Below the pieces are notes generated by a model. It had not been told where the DNA came from. It saw only the letters and a program-made list of their open reading frames with translations, and did not search any database. Below, one piece after another: positions 13,001 to 24,878 of a DNA stretch of 64,000 bases (positions are counted from its first letter, which is position 1; each line of letters begins with the position of its first letter). The stretch spans positions 16,283,565 to 16,347,564 of the forward strand of contig NC_092122.1 in assembly GCF_045679555.1 (NCBI RefSeq). The letters are read 5' to 3'. A program made the position numbers and the translations under genes. This DNA is from Salvelinus alpinus. Taxonomy: Eukaryota > Chordata > Actinopteri > Salmoniformes > Salmonidae.

Positions 13001-16000
13001 CCATTAGGTTAGCCCCATCCCACCTCATCCCTGTTTCTACCATTAGGTTAGCCCCATCCCACCCCACCCCTGTTTCTACAATTAGGTTAGCCCCACCTCA
13101 TCCCTGTTTCTACCATTAGGTTAGCCCCATCCCACCCCACCCCTGTTTCTACCATTAGGTTAGCCCCACCTCATCCCTGTTTCTACCATTAGGTTAGCCC
13201 CACCCCATCCCTGTTTCTACCATTAGGTTAGCCCCATCCCACCCCATCCCTGTTTCTACCATTAGGTTAGCCCCATCCCACCCCATCCCTGTTTCTACCA
13301 TTAGGTTAGCCCCATCCCACCCCACCCCTGTTTCTACCATTAGGTTAGCCCCACCTCATCCCTGTTTCTACCATTAGGTTAGCCCCATCCCACCCCACCC
13401 CTGTTTCTACCATTAGGTTAGCCCCACCTCATCCCTGTTTCTACCATTAAGTTAGCCCCATCCCACCCCATCCCTGTTTCTACCATTAGGTTAGCCCCAC
13501 CCCACCCCATCCCTGTTTCTACCATTAGGTTAGCCCCACCCCACCCCACCCCTGTTTCTACCATTAGGTTAGCCCCACCCCATCCCTGTTTCTACTATTA
13601 GGTTAGCCCCACCCCATCCCTGTTTCTACCATTAGGTTAGCCCCACCCCACTCCATCCCTGTTTCTACCATTAGGTTAGCCCCACCCCATCCCTGTTTCT
13701 ACCATTAGGTTAGCCCCACCCCATCCCTGTTTCTACCATTAGGTTAGCCCCACCCCATCCCATCGCTGTTTATACAATTAGGTTAGCCCCACCCCATCCC
13801 TGTTTCTACCATTAGGTTAGCCCCACCCCACCCCATCCCTGTTTCTACCATTAGGTTAGCCCCACCCCACCCCATCCCTGTTTCTACCATTAGGTTAGCC
13901 CCACCCCACCCCACCCCTGTTTCTACCATTAGGTTAGCCCCACCCCATCCCTGTTTCTACCATTAGGTTAGCCCCACCCCATCCCTGTTTCTACCATTAG
14001 GTTAGCCCCACCCCATCCCTGTTTCTACCATTAGGTTAGCCCCACCCCATCCCTGTTTCTACCATTAGGTTAGCCCCACCCCACCCCATCCCTGTTTCTA
14101 CCATTAGGTTAGCCCCACCCCATCCCTGTTTCTACCATTAAGTTAGCCCCATCCCACCCCATCCCTGTTTCTACCATTAGGTTAGCCCCACCCCACCCCA
14201 TCCCTGTTTCTACCATTAGGTTAGCCCCATCCCACCCCATCCCTGTTTCTACCATTAGGTTAGCCCCATCCCACCCCATCCCTGTTTCTACCATTAGGTT
14301 AGCCCCACCTCATCCCTGTTTCTACCATTAGGTTAGCCCCATCCCACCCCATCCCTGTTTCTACCATTAGGTTAGCCCCATCCCACCCCATCCCTGTTTC
14401 TACCATTAGGTTAGCCCCATCCCACCCCACCCCTGTTTCTACCATTAGGTTAGCCCCACCTCATCCCTGTTTCTACCATTAGGTTAGCCCCATCCCACCC
14501 CACCCCTGTTTCTACCATTAGGTTAGCCCCACCTCATCCCTGTTTCTACCATTAGGTTAGCCCCATCCCACCCCACCCCTGTTTCTACCATTAGGTTAGC
14601 CCCACCTCATCCCTGTTTCTACCATTAGGTTAGCCCCACCCCATCCCTGTTTCTACCATTAGGTTAGCCCCACCCCATCCCTGTTTCTACCATTAAGTTA
14701 GCCCCACCCCATCCCTGTTTCTACCATTAGGTTAGCCCCATCCCACCCCACCCCTGTTTCTACCATTAGGTTAGCCCCACCTCATCCCTGTTTGTACCAT
14801 TAGGTTAGCCCCATCCCACCCCATCCCTGTTTCTACCATTAGGTTAGCCCCATCCCACCCCATCCCTGTTTCTACCATTAGGTTAGCCCCATCCCACCTC
14901 AGCCCTGTTTCTACCATTAGGTTAGCCCCATCCCACCCCACCCCTGTTTCTACCATTAGGTTAGCCCCACCTCATCCCTGTTTCTACCATTAGGTTAGCC
15001 CCATCCCACCCCACCCCTGTTTCTACCATTAGGTTAGCCCCACCTCATCCCTGTTTCTACCATTAGGTTAGCCCCACCCCATCCCTGTTTCTACCATTAG
15101 GTTAGCCCCATCCCACCCCATCCCTGTTTCTACCATTAGGTTAGCCCCATCCCACCCCATCCCTGTTTCTACCATTAGGTTAGCCCCATCCCACCCCACC
15201 CCTGTTTCTACCATTAGGTTAGCCCCACCTCATCCCTGTTTCTACCATTAGGTTAGCCCCATCCCACCCCACCCCTGTTTCTACCATTAGGTTAGCCCCA
15301 CCTCATCCCTGTTTCTACCATTAAGTTAGCCCCATCCCACCCCATCCCTGTTTCTACCATTAGGTTAGCCCCACCCCACCCCATCCCTGTTTCTACCATT
15401 AGGTTAGCCCCACCCCACCCCACCCCTGTTTCTACCATTAGGTTAGCCCCACCCCATCCCTGTTTCTACTATTAGGTTAGCCCCACCCCATCCCTGTTTC
15501 TACCATTAGGTTAGCCCCACCCCACTCCATCCCTGTTTCTACCATTAGGTTAGCCCCACCCCATCCCTGTTTCTACCATTAGGTTAGCCCCACCCCATCC
15601 CTGTTTCTACCATTAGGTTAGCCCCACCCCATCCCATCGCTGTTTATACAATTAGGTTAGCCCCACCCCATCCCTGTTTCTACCATTAGGTTAGCCCCAC
15701 CCCACCCCATCCCTGTTTCTACCATTAGGTTAGCCCCACCCCACCCCATCCCTGTTTCTACCATTAGGTTAGCCCCACCCCACCCCACCCCTGTTTCTAC
15801 CATTAGGTTAGCCCCACCCCATCCCTGTTTCTACCATTAGGTTAGCCCCACCCCATCCCTGTTTCTACCATTAGGTTAGCCCCACCCCATCCCTGTTTCT
15901 ACCATTAGGTTAGCCCCACCCCATCCCTGTTTCTACCATTAGGTTAGCCCCACCCCACCCCATCCCTGTTTCTACCATTAGGTTAGCCCCACCCCATCCC

Positions 16001-18365
16001 TGTTTCTACCATTAAGTTAGCCCCATCCCACCCCATCCCTGTTTCTACCATTAGGTTAGCCCCACCCCACCCCATCCCTGTTTCTACCATTAGGTTAGCC
16101 CCACCCCATCCCTGTTTCTACCATTAGGTTAGCCCCACCCCATCCCTGTTTCTACCATTAGGTTAGCCCCATCCCACCCCATCCCTGTTTCTACCATTAG
16201 GTTAGACCCATCCCACCCCATCCCTGTTTCTACCAATAGGTTAGCCCCATCCCATCCCTGTTTCTACCATTATGTTAGCCCCACCCCATCCCTGTTTCTA
16301 CCATTAGGTTAGCCCCATCCCACCCCATCCCTGTTTCTACCATTAGGTTAGCCCCATCCCACCCCTGTTTCTACCATTAGGTTAGCCCCATCCCACCCCT
16401 GTTTCTACCATTAAGTTAGCCCCATCCCATCCCATCCCTGTTTCTACCATTAGGTTAGCCCCATCCCATCCCTGTTTCTACCATTAGGTTAGCCCCATCC
16501 CATCCCTGTTTCTACCATTAGGTTAGCCCCATCCCATCCCTGTTTCTACCATTATGTTAGCCCCATCCCATCCCTGTTTCTACAATTAGGTTAGCCCCAT
16601 CCCATCCCTGTTTCTACTATTAGGTTAGCCCCATCCCATCCCTGTTTCTACCATTAGGTTAGCCCCACCCCATTCCTGTTTCTACCATTAGGTTAGCCCC
16701 ATCCCACCCCATCCCTGTTTCTACCATTAGGTTAGCCCCATCCCATCCCTGTTTCTACCATTATGTTAGCCCCACCCCATCCCTGTTTCTACCATTAAGT
16801 TAGCCCCATCCCACATCTGTTTCTACCATTAGGTTAGCCCCACCCCATCCCTGTTTCTACCATTAGGTTAGCCCCATCCCATCCCTGTTTCTACCATTAG
16901 GTTAGCCCCATCCCACCCCTGTTTCTACCATTAGGTTAGCCCCACCCCATCCCTGTTTCTACCATTATGTTAGCCCCACCCCATCCCTGTTTCTACCATT
17001 AGGTTAGCCCCATCCCATCCCATCCCTGTTTCTACCATTAGGTTAGCCCCATCCCACCCCTGTTTCTACCATTAAGTTAGCCCCATCCCATCCCATCCCT
17101 GTTTCTACCATTAGGTTAGCCCCATCCCATCCCTGTTTCTACCATTAAGTTAGCCCCATCCCATCCCATCCCTGTTTCTACCATTAGGTTAGCCCCATCC
17201 CATCCCTGTTTCTACCATTAGGTTAGCCCCATCCCATCCCTGTTTCTACCATTAGGTTAGCCCCATCCCACCCCATCCCTGTTTCTACCATTAGGTTAGC
17301 CCCACCCCATCCCTGTTTCTACCATTAGGTTAGCCCCACCCCATCCCTGTTTCTACCATTAGGTTAGCCCCACCCCACCCCATCCCTGTTTCTACCATTA
17401 GGTTAGCCCCACCCCATCCCTGTTTCTACCATTAAGTTAGCCCCATCCCACCCCATCCCTGTTTCTACCATTAGGTTAACCCCACCCCACCCCATCCCTG
17501 TTTCTACCATTAGGTTAGCCCCATCCCACCCCATCCCTGTTTCTACCATTAGGTTAGCCCCACCCCATCCCTGTTTCTACCATTAGGTTAGCCCCATCCC
17601 ACCCCATCCCTGTTTCTACCATTAGGTTAGCCCCATCCCACCCCATCCCTGTTTCTACCATTAGGTTAGCCCCATCCCATCCCTGTTTCTACCATTAGGT
17701 TAGCCCCACCCCACCCCTGTTTCTACCATTAGGTTAGCCCCATCCCCTCCCTGTTTCTACCATTATGTTAGCCCCACCCCATCCCTGTTTCTACCATTAG
17801 GTTAGCCCCATCCCATCCCTGTTTCTACCATTAGGTTAGCCCCATCCCATCCCTGTTTCTACCATTAGGTTAGCCCCATCCCATCCCTGTTTCTACCATT
17901 ATGTTAGCCCCATCCCATCCCTGTTTCTACCATTAGGTTAGCCCCACCCCATCCCTGTTTCTACCATTAGGTTAGCCCCATCCCATCCCTGTTTCTACCA
18001 TTAGGTTAGCCCCACCCCATCCCTGTTTCTACCATTAGGTTAGCCCCATCCCACCCCTGTTTCTACCATTAAGTTAGCCCCATCCCATCCCATCCCTGTT
18101 TCTACCATTAGGTTAGCCCCATCCCATCCCTGTTTCTACCATTAGGTTAGCCCCATCCCATCCCTGTTTCTACCATTAGGTTAGCCCCATCCCACCCCAT
18201 CCCTGTTTCTACCATTAGGTTAGCCCCACCCCATCCCTGTTTCTACCATTAGGTTAGCCCCATCCCATCCCTGTTTCTACCATTAGGTTAGCCCCATCCC
18301 ATCCCTGTTTCTACCATTAGGTTAGCCCCATCCCATCCCTGTTTCTACCATTAGGTTAGCCCCAC
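7012..18365. repeat. Giant 34/39-bp minisatellite with higher-order structure
   Basis: About 11.35 kb of an uninterrupted tandem array. The core unit is CCCTGTTTCTACCATTAGG followed by TTAGCCCCACCCCAT (34 bp). A 39-bp form carries one extra 5-bp CATCC/CACCC step, and the two lengths are mixed along the array, giving roughly 310 units. Rare marker variants recur at fixed distances and reveal four large blocks. The tail from about 16,200 to 18,365 is more irregular, with many short CATCCCATCC forms. The bottom strand is G-rich with runs of GGGGTGGGG. Because 39 is divisible by 3, frames encoding a 13-residue repeat open on the - strand; they are not genes. Confidence 0.97.
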
Positions 18366-18701
18366 ACCTACCTACCCGAGGCCCAGAGACCCGGCTGTCG
18401 TTCGCTCTGTCATCTCCCAGACACAAATACGTTGGCTGGGAGAAAATTGCTGAGCAGAGAGCAATATTGTTGGGGAAACATCGCTAGAAGGGAGCATACG
18501 GCGGAAAGGGAGAATAACTTATTTGTTTTCTTTCATTCTTGCAAATGTCCCATTTCTGCTATGTGTCTGAATGGAAATTGAGATTGAACTTATTTCTGGG
18601 TCGAAAGGAGTCTAAACTCCTCTACCTTGATGGAAGCGAGAGTCCATTCCGAGTGGAGGAGTGGAAATGACATAAATCAGCCACGCAAACAGAGCCAGGC
18701 T
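18366..18701. other. Short unique spacer between two minisatellites
   Basis: About 335 bp of non-repetitive sequence. I see no coding signal or transposon ends. Confidence 0.6.
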
Positions 18702-19493
18702 GACAGCTAACACTCTGGCCATTGAGGACAGGTAACTCCATGCATCTCGATCAGAATAGCACACAGACAGGCTGACAGCTAACACTCTGGCCATTGAGGA
18801 CAGGTAACTGCATGCATCTCGATCAGAATAGCACAGAGACAGGCTGACAGCTAACACTCTGGCCATTGAGGACAGGTAACTCCATGCATCTCGATCAGAA
18901 TAGCACACAGACAGGCTGACAGCTAACACTCTGGCCATTGAGGACAGGTAACTGCATGCATCTCGATCAGAATAGCACAGAGACAGGCTGACAGCTAACA
19001 CTCTGGCCATTGAGGACAGGTAACTGCATGCATCTCGATCAGACTAGCACAGAGACAGGCTGACAGCTAACACACTGGCAATTGAGGACAGGTAACTCCA
19101 TGCATCTCGATCAGAATAGCACAGAGACAGGCTGACAGCTAACACACTGGCCATTGAGGACAGGTAACTGCATGCATCTCGATCAGAATAGCACAGAGAC
19201 AGGCTGACAGCTAACACACTGGCCATTGAGGACAGGTAACTCCATGCATCTCGATCAGACTAGCACAGAGCCAGGCTGACAGCTAACACTCAGGCCATTG
19301 AGGACAGGTAACTGCATGCATCTCGATCAGAATAGCACAGAGACAGGCTGACAGCTAACACACTGGCCATTGAGGACAGGTAACTCCATGCATCTCGATC
19401 AGAATAGCACAGAGCCAGGCTGACAGCTAACACTCAGGCCATTGAGGACAGGTAACTGCATGCATCTCGATCAGACTAGCACAGAGACAGGCT
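18702..19493. repeat. 72-bp minisatellite, 11 units
   Basis: Eleven units of exactly 72 bp start at 18,702 and every 72 bases to 19,422. Each contains GACAGCTAACACTCTGGCCA and a TGCATCTCGATCAG phrase. The base after TAACT alternates C/G between neighbouring units, with one break, so the array partly behaves as 144-bp dimers. Since 72 is divisible by 3, a 132-codon frame with 24-residue repeats opens on the - strand; I do not regard it as a gene. Confidence 0.96.
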
Positions 19494-20180
19494 GGGCTGC
19501 CACTGTCTGGCAAGCTAGTCCTCTCCAGTGTCACACAACACAGCAAAACAGCAACACACTGTGTTTAGATAGAACACATGACATCCATCTCTTCTGTCTG
19601 GAACCATACTACACAGTGGTCCTTATCCAATTCCTCTTATCAACTTTGGATCCAACAGAGACAGTAAGAGAACAAATGGAGACAATGTCTAGACCAGTCT
19701 CTGACCGTCTGCGTGATTGAACGTTTTGACCTAAAATGTATGGTCCAACTTCAGCATGTGGACGTCATGCCCCCCCACACCCCCATCTAATTTCTCTTAC
19801 ACACACAAACAGACTGACTTCATACAAACACATTTGGAGCACCTCTGGGGCACTGGAAGAGACTGAGATCGAACAAAACCAAGAGGGGGAGGGGCCTAGG
19901 GAACGGAACCCATCAATACAGGTGAAAGTGATGGCAATCTGTTGACCCAATCATTGAGGAGTTCTCAGGGAGTAACTCTGTTCTTCACTGCATGTCACCG
20001 TGGAGCGTCTAAAATCTATCAGCCTGGTGATTAAATGTCAGTGTCCTTCGGTGCTCTTTGGATCCATTTATTTGTTATCTATTAAGACGCTCAGAATCCG
20101 ATGACATCTGCTCTTCACTTCATAATTGCCTCCAGGACGATGGCCAAATGAGTATCTGGCTGTCTACGTTAATCGGCAGC
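19494..20180. other. Intergenic DNA, no gene seen
   Basis: Unique sequence with overlapping short frames on both strands and no recognised domain or element. Confidence 0.55.
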
Positions 20181-20800
20181 TACGGTGAGCTCCAGAAGTA
20201 TTGGGACCGTGACACTTGTTCTTGTTTTGGCTCTGTACTTCAGCACTTTGGATTTGAAATTATATGATGTTAAAGTGCAGACTGTCAGCTTTAATTTGTG
20301 GGTATTTTCATCCATCTTGGATACACTGTTTAGAAATTACAACACTTTTTGTACATAGTTCCCCCATTTTAGAGGACCAAAAGTATTGGGACAAATTCAC
20401 TTATATGTAAATAGTTAATAATTTTGTCCCATATTCATAGCATGTAATGACTACATCAAGATTGTGACTCATTTGCTGTTTGTTTTGGATGTTTCAGATT
20501 ATTTTGTGCACAATAGAAATTAATGGTAAATAATGTATTGTGTCATTTTAGAGTCACTTTTACTGTAAATAAGAATAAAATATGTTTGTAAACAAGTCTA
20601 CATTAATATGGATGCAACCATGATTACGGATAATCCTGAATGAAACGTGAATAATGATGAGTGGCAAAGTTAGAGGCATAAATATCATACCCCCCCAAGA
20701 AATGCTAACCTCCCCTGTTATTGTAATGGTGAGACGTTGTCTTGGGGTGTGTTATTTGTGGGTCTAACTTTCTCACTCATCATTATTGTGGAGCACACTG
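20181..20800. mobile_element. Dispersed teleost repeat with internal hairpin
   Basis: The left end matches a dispersed fish repeat I recognise by its phrases CTCCAGAAGTATTGGGACCG and AAAAGTATTGGGACA. The right part holds an inverted repeat: the arm at 20,650-20,700 pairs imperfectly with 20,740-20,787, with a loop of about 40 bases. In fuller copies known from memory the second half mirrors the first, so this copy looks truncated on the right. No protein frame is present. The family assignment is uncertain. Confidence 0.6.
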
Positions 20801-23800
20801 TATGTGATTTGAGGGTCTGTTGGCTAGCAACCAGGCTGGATGTGTCACAGGACCAACTTCAATCCTGAAAAACCTCACACAATCTGACAGGTTGGCAAAC
20901 ATGTCAAAGACGAGGCCACTCAGTTCCATGTTGTTGGATGTTTCACTGGCTGGAAAACAAATAGGTGCACAATACAGTCTTTTCTTATCGGGATCAAGTC
21001 CTCTCCAACGCAGTTTAAACTCCCAAAAAATGTTATGGCCCTCATTAATTCAAAATGAAGTAATGAAAGAAATTCTATTATGCCAATTTAATTTTAAAAG
21101 ATTCTCAGCTGCATAAAAAAATCATGAGCTCTCGGCTGAGTATTAATATTTATTCGTCTGTGCCACTGCTTATAAAAGTAAAGAGGGTTTTTTCTAACCC
21201 ACCCAAGACAACCCTTACCAGCATGATGTTTCCCTATAATGAAAGCCTTGCACTTTCTGAGGAACATTTCATTGTTCTATATTGTGCAAAAGTCTTTCAG
21301 GTCGACGTGTACTCTTTCTTGAATATACTACAACTACTATCACAACTACTACTACTGCTGCCTCATTGAATCATATGAATAGGATGCACAGTTCAAAGTG
21401 AATTTCTCCCTGTGTCAAGGGATTTTACAACACAATGCATTACAGTTTGAACTAAATATATCTAACTGAATGTACCTCTGATACTGATCCAACTGAAGCC
21501 TTCTCTCTTGTACCCACTCAGACAGCAGACACCATGAATCCTGGTCTAGTGCTCCCAGTGAACTGATTCCTGATGCTTCTGACAGCTCCTGATGTGCTGC
21601 CCTTCTCCCCTGTCTCGAGAACCCAGAGCCTCGAAAGCCCTGGCTGTTTCAGGTTGCAATTGGATGGAAGGAAAGTTAATTTAGCCCTGACAATTAATCT
21701 GCAGGAGCCAAACAGCCTGTCTGGCTGTTGAAGCGTGACAGCGCTGGCGAAGCAGCAGCAACAGCTAGCCTGGACGGGTGCGATCTGTCTCTCAGCTCGA
21801 CACTCTCACCCAGTCGTCATGCGTTTATCCACCTACAGACACTTCACCTCAGAAACTCATGCATTTTTAATGGTTTATTTCAATGTGCAAGGATGCCACG
21901 TGTTTGTTATTTTTAATGGGTTTTCAATCATATGTGGCAGAACTATAATTCTAAATGTTTTATTTGAGGGTCCATTTTGTAAACAAAAATTAATTCTGCA
22001 GTTAGTTAAACAACAATCGCAAGTTAAACAATCGCTTCCTGCAAGAAAAGAGGTTGTATTAATTAAATCCTCCAGTTCTTTGTTTTTTGGCATTCGAATA
22101 CAAGTTCTACTTCAGTCTTCTGGGATCGGGAGGATGATGTACCTACACTAAAATAATGACTAGAGCTGCAAGCACCGCAGTACTGGGTGTGAGAGGGAGA
22201 GAGGGAGAGGGAGAGGGGAGAGAGGCAGAGAGAGAGAGTGTGAGAGATAGATGAATAGAGAGAGGGGCAGAAAGTGAGAGAGGGGGGGGGCAGGTCTTGC
22301 AGTATTGTGTCACTGCTTATAATTGAAATCTATACCCTGAGGTGACGATAACCTCTGTTAGATATGTGATTTATATGTGTTCTATCTTCCAGACTTTTCT
22401 TGATCACATTCGAAGATTTCTCAAAAAAATTCTCAAAATAATCTGGTGAAATATTGAAAACAACTCATATTTTGTTTGTGTGCTCTGATTATGAATCCTA
22501 TGTTTAGAACAAACTTCAGACATGTTTGTGCATTATTCTCTACTATCACAATGTCATATCTCGCTCTTTCTCTTCTTTCAAAGTACATTGTAAACATGAC
22601 AAATGTAAATGAAAAATAATAATTTTCCTTTTCACATGTGTCTGCCTAATATGCAGTGTTGTGTTCTCGGTCTCAAACTAGATTAAAATACATACATACA
22701 ATTACTGTGGAAGTCTGAACTGGAGCCATGTGGTAGAAATGCTTCTCTCTGTCATTCTAATAAGAAGATAATGGTTACACCTCCTACAGTATGCATTGTA
22801 ACTAATGTACAGTATGCACCCTACACATCCCTATGTCATCCCTATGTCATCTAGGAATGTCCTTGATTGGCCCATGTGACTACACCAGTCCCTTCATAGC
22901 AACAGAGGAAGTGAGCCATTCATAAAGAATAGGGTTACAAGTGCAGACAGTAGCATTAAACCGTGGGGGAGGAAAACCTCTGTGTTTCTCTGAGCGAACT
23001 GTCAGTGATCTTGGCAGCAGACTGAACACTGAGATTAGTGCCAGTGAACACTGAACAGAGAGTTAAGGTGGATCAAGCCTGACTTGGGCTGCTACAGATG
23101 ATGGAACCTTGGGCCCTCGGGAGCATTCCACAAGCTCTGTGTTTGGTTAGGTCAGTTTGCTCTTTCTTTGTCATTTTTGTCTGTTGCCACTGGGTTTGGC
23201 TGTTTGTTCTCAGGTCTAGCCTTTTATCTTTCCTGTGTAAAGCGCTGGAGAGCGAGACAGAGATGGGGCTGTGGACAGGAAATGAACCCCTCTATTCTGT
23301 ATCACCTGAGGACATTGAGGAACTGTCTCTCCCCGAAACATTCATGTTGATAGCTGCTACGTGGCAGAAGATGCAGATTAGACATACGACTTACCCTCCT
23401 CACCCCACCCTTACCCTCCTCGCCCCACCCTTCCCCCTCCATTCCTGCCACAGAGGCAGACAGAACAGTGACCTGTAAATGGTGTGATACACTCCTTCTG
23501 GTTGCCTCGCTGTGCTTTATAAAGAGTATCTTTCCATGCAGTTTATATAGAGAGCAATACCCCCAAAATAAAACACGTCTGTCTCACTCCAGCTGATCAC
23601 TGGACATCAGTGATAGGAGAGAGTGGCCCGCAGTGGAAATCAATTGGAAAATAAATGACCACAGGCAGCATAGACCTCGCCGGAGGCCTGAGGAGAAAGA
23701 GGTTGAATCTCCATTCCTTCTAAACTCCTTTGTGGGACAAATATAAAAAAATATATTTCGAAAATAATACAAAAAAAGTTATAAGAAACCAAACCTAGCT

Positions 23801-24248
23801 AACGTTAATAATCAGATGGGGACGGCGTCAAGCGCTGGCGTTATTTATGGCTTTTGTTCACTACTAGGGCGTGCTGCTTCTTCAGCAGACACTGAATTGT
23901 TTTTGATTGGCACGGGGCATCAGGCCCTCATTTCTCCTCTCCCAGCCTCCTCTCTAAATCAATGGAGTGTATAAACAGATCAGTTTAGTGGGCTGCTGCC
24001 TCGCCGTTCACAGTTGCTCACTGTCAATCCTGCCAGTACAAAAGTAAATAAAAATCCATAGCATTGACACACAGCAAGTGCCTCGGTAATCTGTAATCAG
24101 TCTTCCTCAACCAGCAGTTTGGGTTAGATTCAAGACCGGACTAGAGCAGATTCATGGTAATGGATACTGTAACATCAAACCATTACAATGGAAATTAACA
24201 TTATTGGTGGATTGTGTATGCATACAGATGTCGGATTTTAATTTGACC
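20801..24248. other. Intergenic DNA, no gene seen
   Basis: No supported gene. It holds a GA-rich low-complexity stretch at about 22,190-22,290 ending in a short G run. A 44-bp segment at 22,027-22,070 recurs with changes at 29,213-29,257. Open frames of up to 138 codons here overlap on both strands and show no domain. Confidence 0.55.
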
Positions 24249-24286
24249 TACACTACCATTCAAAAGTGTGGGGTGACTTAGAAATG

Positions 24287-24553
24287 TGTCACGCCCTGAT
24301 CTGTTTCACCTGTCCTTGTGATTGTCTCCAGCTCCTCCATGTGTCGCTTATTTACCCCAGTGTATTTATCCCTGTGTTTCCGCGAGCCACGAGCCTGTCT
24401 GCCACTCTGTACCTCCTGGACTCTGATCTGGTTTTGACCTTTTTGCCTGTCCACGACCATTCTTTTGCCTACCCCTTTGGATTAATAAACATTGTAATAC
24501 TCCAACCATCTGCCTCCTCTTTCTGCATTTGGGTCTCGCTTTGTGCCTTGATA
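24287..24553. mobile_element. Solo LTR-like insert inside the MITE arm
   Basis: A fossil LTR-type insert of 267 bp begins TGTCACGCCC and is flanked on both sides by the direct repeat GAAATG (24,281-24,286 and 24,554-24,559). The other MITE arm shows the uninterrupted sequence. No internal retroelement region is present, so it looks like a solo LTR or a very small LTR-derived element. Its family is inferred from the TGTCAC end shared with other salmonid LTRs. Confidence 0.6.
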
Positions 24554-24639
24554 GAAATGTCCTTGTTTTTGAAAGAAAAGAATTTTTTTTGTCCATTAAA
24601 TAACATCAAATTGATCAGAAATACAGTGTAGACATTGTT

Positions 24640-24740
24640 AAAACTTCTTTGGGATAGGGGGCGGTATTTTGACGTCCGGATGAAAAGCGTGCCCAAAGTA
24701 AACTGCCTGCTACTCAGGCCCAGAAGCTAGGATATGCATA
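24640..24740. repeat. Fragment of a dispersed salmonid repeat
   Basis: The stretch around GGGGGCGGTATTTTGACGTC and the following GATGAAAAGCGTGCCCAAAG is a common salmonid dispersed repeat, recognised from memory. Only about 100 bp is present, embedded in the MITE interior. Ends are approximate. Confidence 0.5.
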
Positions 24741-24878
24741 TATGCTAACATAATTACAAAAGGGTTTTCTAATGATCAATTAGCCTTTTAAAATGATAAA
24801 CTTTGATTAGCTAACACAACGTGCCATTCAAAAACAAGGATATTTCTAAGTGACTCGAAACTTTTGAACGGTGGTGTA

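Larger units (their letters stand above)
24249..24878. mobile_element. Inverted-repeat element (MITE) carrying nested insertions
   Basis: Imperfect inverted ends begin TACACTACCATTCAAAAG and end CTTTTGAACGGTGGTGTA, with arms extending through AGAAATGTCCTTGTTTTTGAA and its mirror near 24,830. The left arm is interrupted by a 267-bp LTR-like insert, and the interior holds another dispersed repeat. No transposase is encoded. The TA flanks fit a Tc1/mariner-related element. Confidence 0.8.

Noticed and set aside
6913-14956. Repeat-protein frames of 60 to 101 codons (MVETGMGWDGANL repeats) on the - strand
   Set aside because: They arise only because the 39-bp unit is divisible by 3. They stop wherever a 34-bp unit occurs and have no start context or domain.
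7012-18365. CRISPR-like array
   Set aside because: The units are contiguous with no unique spacers, and the sequence is vertebrate. It is a minisatellite.
18612-19226. 132- and 60-codon frames with a 24-residue repeat
   Set aside because: They are artefacts of the 72-bp tandem repeat; unit changes show no coding constraint.
21735-22151. 138-codon frame as a gene
   Set aside because: It has no recognisable domain and no splice context, and other frames overlap it on both strands.
23098-23478. 126-codon hydrophobic frame as a small membrane protein
   Set aside because: A hydrophobic stretch is present, but there is no recognised family and it ends in low-complexity CCTCACCCC repeats. The evidence is too weak to call.
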